Position numbers and translations under genes: made by a program. A stretch of 18,071 nt of DNA, from positions 1 through 18,071 of the forward strand of contig CBDUQP010000071.1 of NCBI GenBank assembly GCA_965369385.1, written 5' to 3'. The DNA comes from CBDUQP01 sp965369385. GTDB taxonomy: Bacteria; Planctomycetota; Phycisphaerae; SM23-33. The notes beneath the pieces were generated by a model. It searched no databases, was not told the DNA's origin, and saw nothing but the letters and a program-made list of their open reading frames with translations. Within the stretch, counting starts at the first letter, position 1. Each line of letters starts with the position of its first letter. Shown in pieces: positions 16,780-18,071 of this stretch.

Positions 16780-17643
16780 ATGTATAGACGCATCGATTCT
16801 GCCATCTTCGACGAGATGTACCATCGCTACACACGCCGCCGGTTCGTGAGCCCCGATCCGCTGCAATTTCTGTACAATTATGACCAACCAGCAGATCGCG
16901 AAGTAGTTGCCCTTCTTGCCGCCAGCTTGGCCTATGGCCGCGTGGCACAAATACTTAAGAGCGTTACCTGGATGCTGGAAAAGCTCGGGCCAGCCCCGGC
17001 GGCCATATGCGACTGCTCCCGCCAGGTGATTACGAAAATGTGCGATGGCTTCAGGCACAGGTTCTGCGATCACAAACAGATGGCTGCGTTTTTGTGGGGA
17101 ATTCGGGGTGTATTGCGCGAATATGGGACGCTGGAGGCGTGTTTTGCCCGCCACGTTTGCAGCGCAGGCTCGCAGGGGCAGAGGGGGGCAAAGGCATGTA
17201 TTGAGGAAATTGAGAAAATTCAGGAAACTTCGCATGTCGCGCTGGCAGGTTTCGTGGGCGATATTCGCAAACTCGGGGCCGCCGACTGCGGACATATGCT
17301 CGCCGACCCCGCCAAGGGCAGTGCATGCAAACGCCTGCACCTGTTTCTCCGGTGGCAGGTTCGCAAGGACAGGGTAGACCCAGGCGGCTGGCAATGTATT
17401 GGCAGAGAACGACTTATGATTCCCCTGGACACTCATATGCACCGGATAGGCACAGCATTGGGCATGACATCCAGGAAGCAGGCCGACATCCGCGCAGCAG
17501 CCGAGATCACCGACGCCTTGCGACACTTCTGCCCGGCCGACCCGGTGAAATATGATTTCTGCCTGACAAGGATGGGCATCCGCGAAGATTGCGATATGGA
17601 CACGTTCCTGGCCAAATGCCAGAAATCCGCCGCCAAGGCGTGA
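16780..17643 (+). CDS. TIGR02757 / DUF2400 family protein
   Basis: 287 residues, close to the family's usual length. Family landmarks are all present: RRFVSPDPLQFLYNY (20-34), ADREVVALLAASLAYGRVAQ (38-57), SACKRLHLFLRWQVRKD (181-197), IPLDTHMHRIGTALGMTSRK (214-233) and DPVKYDFCLTRMGI (254-267). The family is widespread and not well characterised. The 'DTHMHRIG' motif and the order of the following helices recall the HhH-GPD DNA glycosylase fold (endonuclease III has 'VDTHIFRV'), so a nucleic-acid role is a reasonable inference, not a demonstration. The ATG is preceded by GAGGA with 5-nt spacing. It is divergent from the RadA-like gene and stands alone with its own promoter. Confidence 0.9.
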   Translation: MYRRIDSAIFDEMYHRYTRRRFVSPDPLQFLYNYDQPADREVVALLAASLAYGRVAQILKSVTWMLEKLGPAPAAICDCSRQVITKMCDGFRHRFCDHKQMAAFLWGIRGVLREYGTLEACFARHVCSAGSQGQRGAKACIEEIEKIQETSHVALAGFVGDIRKLGAADCGHMLADPAKGSACKRLHLFLRWQVRKDRVDPGGWQCIGRERLMIPLDTHMHRIGTALGMTSRKQADIRAAAEITDALRHFCPADPVKYDFCLTRMGIREDCDMDTFLAKCQKSAAKA

Positions 17644-17652
17644 CATCATAAA

Positions 17653-17712
17653 TTAGGGACGGTGCCTTATTTAAATAGGAATAATCGGAAACAAACAAAG
17701 GACCGTCCCAAT
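17653..17712. repeat. REP-like imperfect inverted repeat downstream of the TIGR02757 gene
   Basis: ATTAGGGACGGT (left) faces ACCGTCCCAAT (right); the core GGGACGGT/ACCGTCCC (17656-17663 and 17702-17709) is perfect, with further gapped pairing inward (CCTTATTT against AAACAAAGG). The 'TTAGGGAC' ends resemble REP elements associated with IS200-like REP transposases. There is no U-run, so a conventional terminator is less likely. It begins about 10 bp after the gene's stop. Confidence 0.5.
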
Positions 17713-17763
17713 CCTGTCCGGTATGACAATTGCGTTTGCGTCCGCTCCTTCCAGTGTCTCTCA

Positions 17764-17778
17764 GAGGCCGAAGGCCTC
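17764..17778. repeat. Hairpin 1 of a five-hairpin cluster
   Basis: GAGGCC, GAA loop, GGCCTC: a perfect 6-bp stem. Confidence 0.6.
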
Positions 17779-17791
17779 GCCAGATCTTAGG

Positions 17792-17809
17792 CCGGGGCGT
17801 AAGCCTCGG
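17792..17809. repeat. Hairpin 2 of a five-hairpin cluster
   Basis: CCGGGGC, GTAA loop, GCCTCGG: a 7-bp stem with one G-U pair. Confidence 0.6.
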
Positions 17810-17832
17810 ATCCGATCCACCATCACAACCGA

Positions 17833-17845
17833 GCCCTGAAAGGGC
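17833..17845. repeat. Hairpin 3 of a five-hairpin cluster
   Basis: GCCCT, GAA loop, AGGGC: a perfect 5-bp stem. 'GAGCCCTGAAAGGGCGA' is a type of short palindrome I associate with dispersed intergenic repeats in several bacterial phyla. Confidence 0.6.
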
Positions 17846-17951
17846 GATACGTATTCGGCTGGTAATCCACGACGCGCAGGCATTGGTGCCTGGATGGACG
17901 GCAATTCACGGTCTCGAAAGAACATCACCATTTCGGATTACCCCTTGTGTC

Positions 17952-17964
17952 GCCCCGTTGGGGC
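17952..17964. repeat. Hairpin 4 of a five-hairpin cluster
   Basis: GCCCC, GTT loop, GGGGC: a perfect 5-bp stem. Confidence 0.6.
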
Positions 17965-17988
17965 TTGTCTATTCTCGTACGTCTTGTC

Positions 17989-18006
17989 CGGAGGCTCATG
18001 CCTCCG
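17989..18006. repeat. Hairpin 5 of a five-hairpin cluster
   Basis: CGGAGGC, TCAT loop, GCCTCCG: a perfect 7-bp stem. Confidence 0.6.
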
Positions 18007-18025
18007 TCTAAGTTCTTGGTCCGAA

Positions 18026-18071
18026 CCGGTAACATAGGTAACACATTATACCGGGCACATGGGTAACACAT
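18026..18071. repeat. Direct repeats at the right edge, possible insertion-element end
   Basis: CATAGGTAACACAT (18033-18046) recurs as CATGGGTAACACAT (18058-18071), 25 bp apart, and GGTAACA also occurs at 18028. CCGGTA (18026) and TACCGG (18049) form an inverted pair around the first copy. Closely spaced GGTAACA-type repeats of this sort occur at the ends of some integrase-type insertion sequences (transposase binding sites), but the element itself would lie beyond the window. Confidence 0.4.

Noticed and set aside
16726..17649. A 307-codon minus-strand frame opposite the TIGR02757 gene
   Set aside because: The plus-strand frame matches a known family along its whole length; the antisense frame matches nothing.
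17730..18011. A 93-codon plus-strand frame at the right end
   Set aside because: It runs through five hairpins and its translation is low in information; the interval is better explained as repeat DNA.

Overview
The window looks like a chromosomal segment of a planctomycete, probably of the Phycisphaerae type. The indicators are a giant secreted protein with an N-terminal LEPR-XLL motif, a PEP-CTERM secreted protein, an ABC-2 exporter gene set of the type common in that phylum, and a moderately GC-rich sequence with widely spaced genes. This assignment is inference from gene content; there is no rRNA or other marker in the window.

Layout. (1) 1-3780, minus strand: an operon in transcription order of a large membrane/periplasmic protein, an ABC ATPase whose GTG start overlaps the preceding stop codon, and the first 30 codons of an ABC-2 permease running off the left edge. 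(2) 3781-4276: operon promoter region, a C-terminal relic of a plus-strand gene, and a strong hairpin terminator. (3) 4277-11120, minus strand: a PEP-CTERM protein followed by a 1905-residue LEPR-XLL protein made of about 15 Ig/cadherin-like 'tandem-95' modules. Nine of the modules form three A-B-C trios, and two trios share a 620-bp stretch that I read as perfectly identical. (4) 11187-12300: a gene graveyard. It holds a nonsense-mutated copy of the leader and first 34 codons of the giant gene, a decayed zinc-type dehydrogenase, and a scrap of a second sugar-binding protein. (5) 12415-16480, minus strand: in transcription order, a membrane protein with a RadA/DnaB-like RecA fold and a degraded P-loop, an N-terminal fragment of a GH20-type hexosaminidase, a STAS-domain anti-sigma antagonist, and an orphan RbsB-like binding lipoprotein. 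(6) 16780-17643, plus strand: a TIGR02757/DUF2400 protein behind a good sigma-70-like promoter. (7) 17644-18071: no gene, but a REP-like inverted repeat, five short perfect or near-perfect hairpins, and direct repeats at the right edge that may be the end of an insertion element.

How the genes may work together. The first operon should build an ABC-2 exporter with a periplasmic accessory subunit. The PEP-CTERM and LEPR-XLL genes are adjacent, codirectional and both secreted, which suggests a surface or matrix locus that has been actively duplicating (protein modules, 5' leader). The STAS and binding-protein genes are 18 bp apart, with no permease or ATPase beside them, so a sensing role is possible. 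The least explained gene is the RadA-like membrane protein at 14474-16480.
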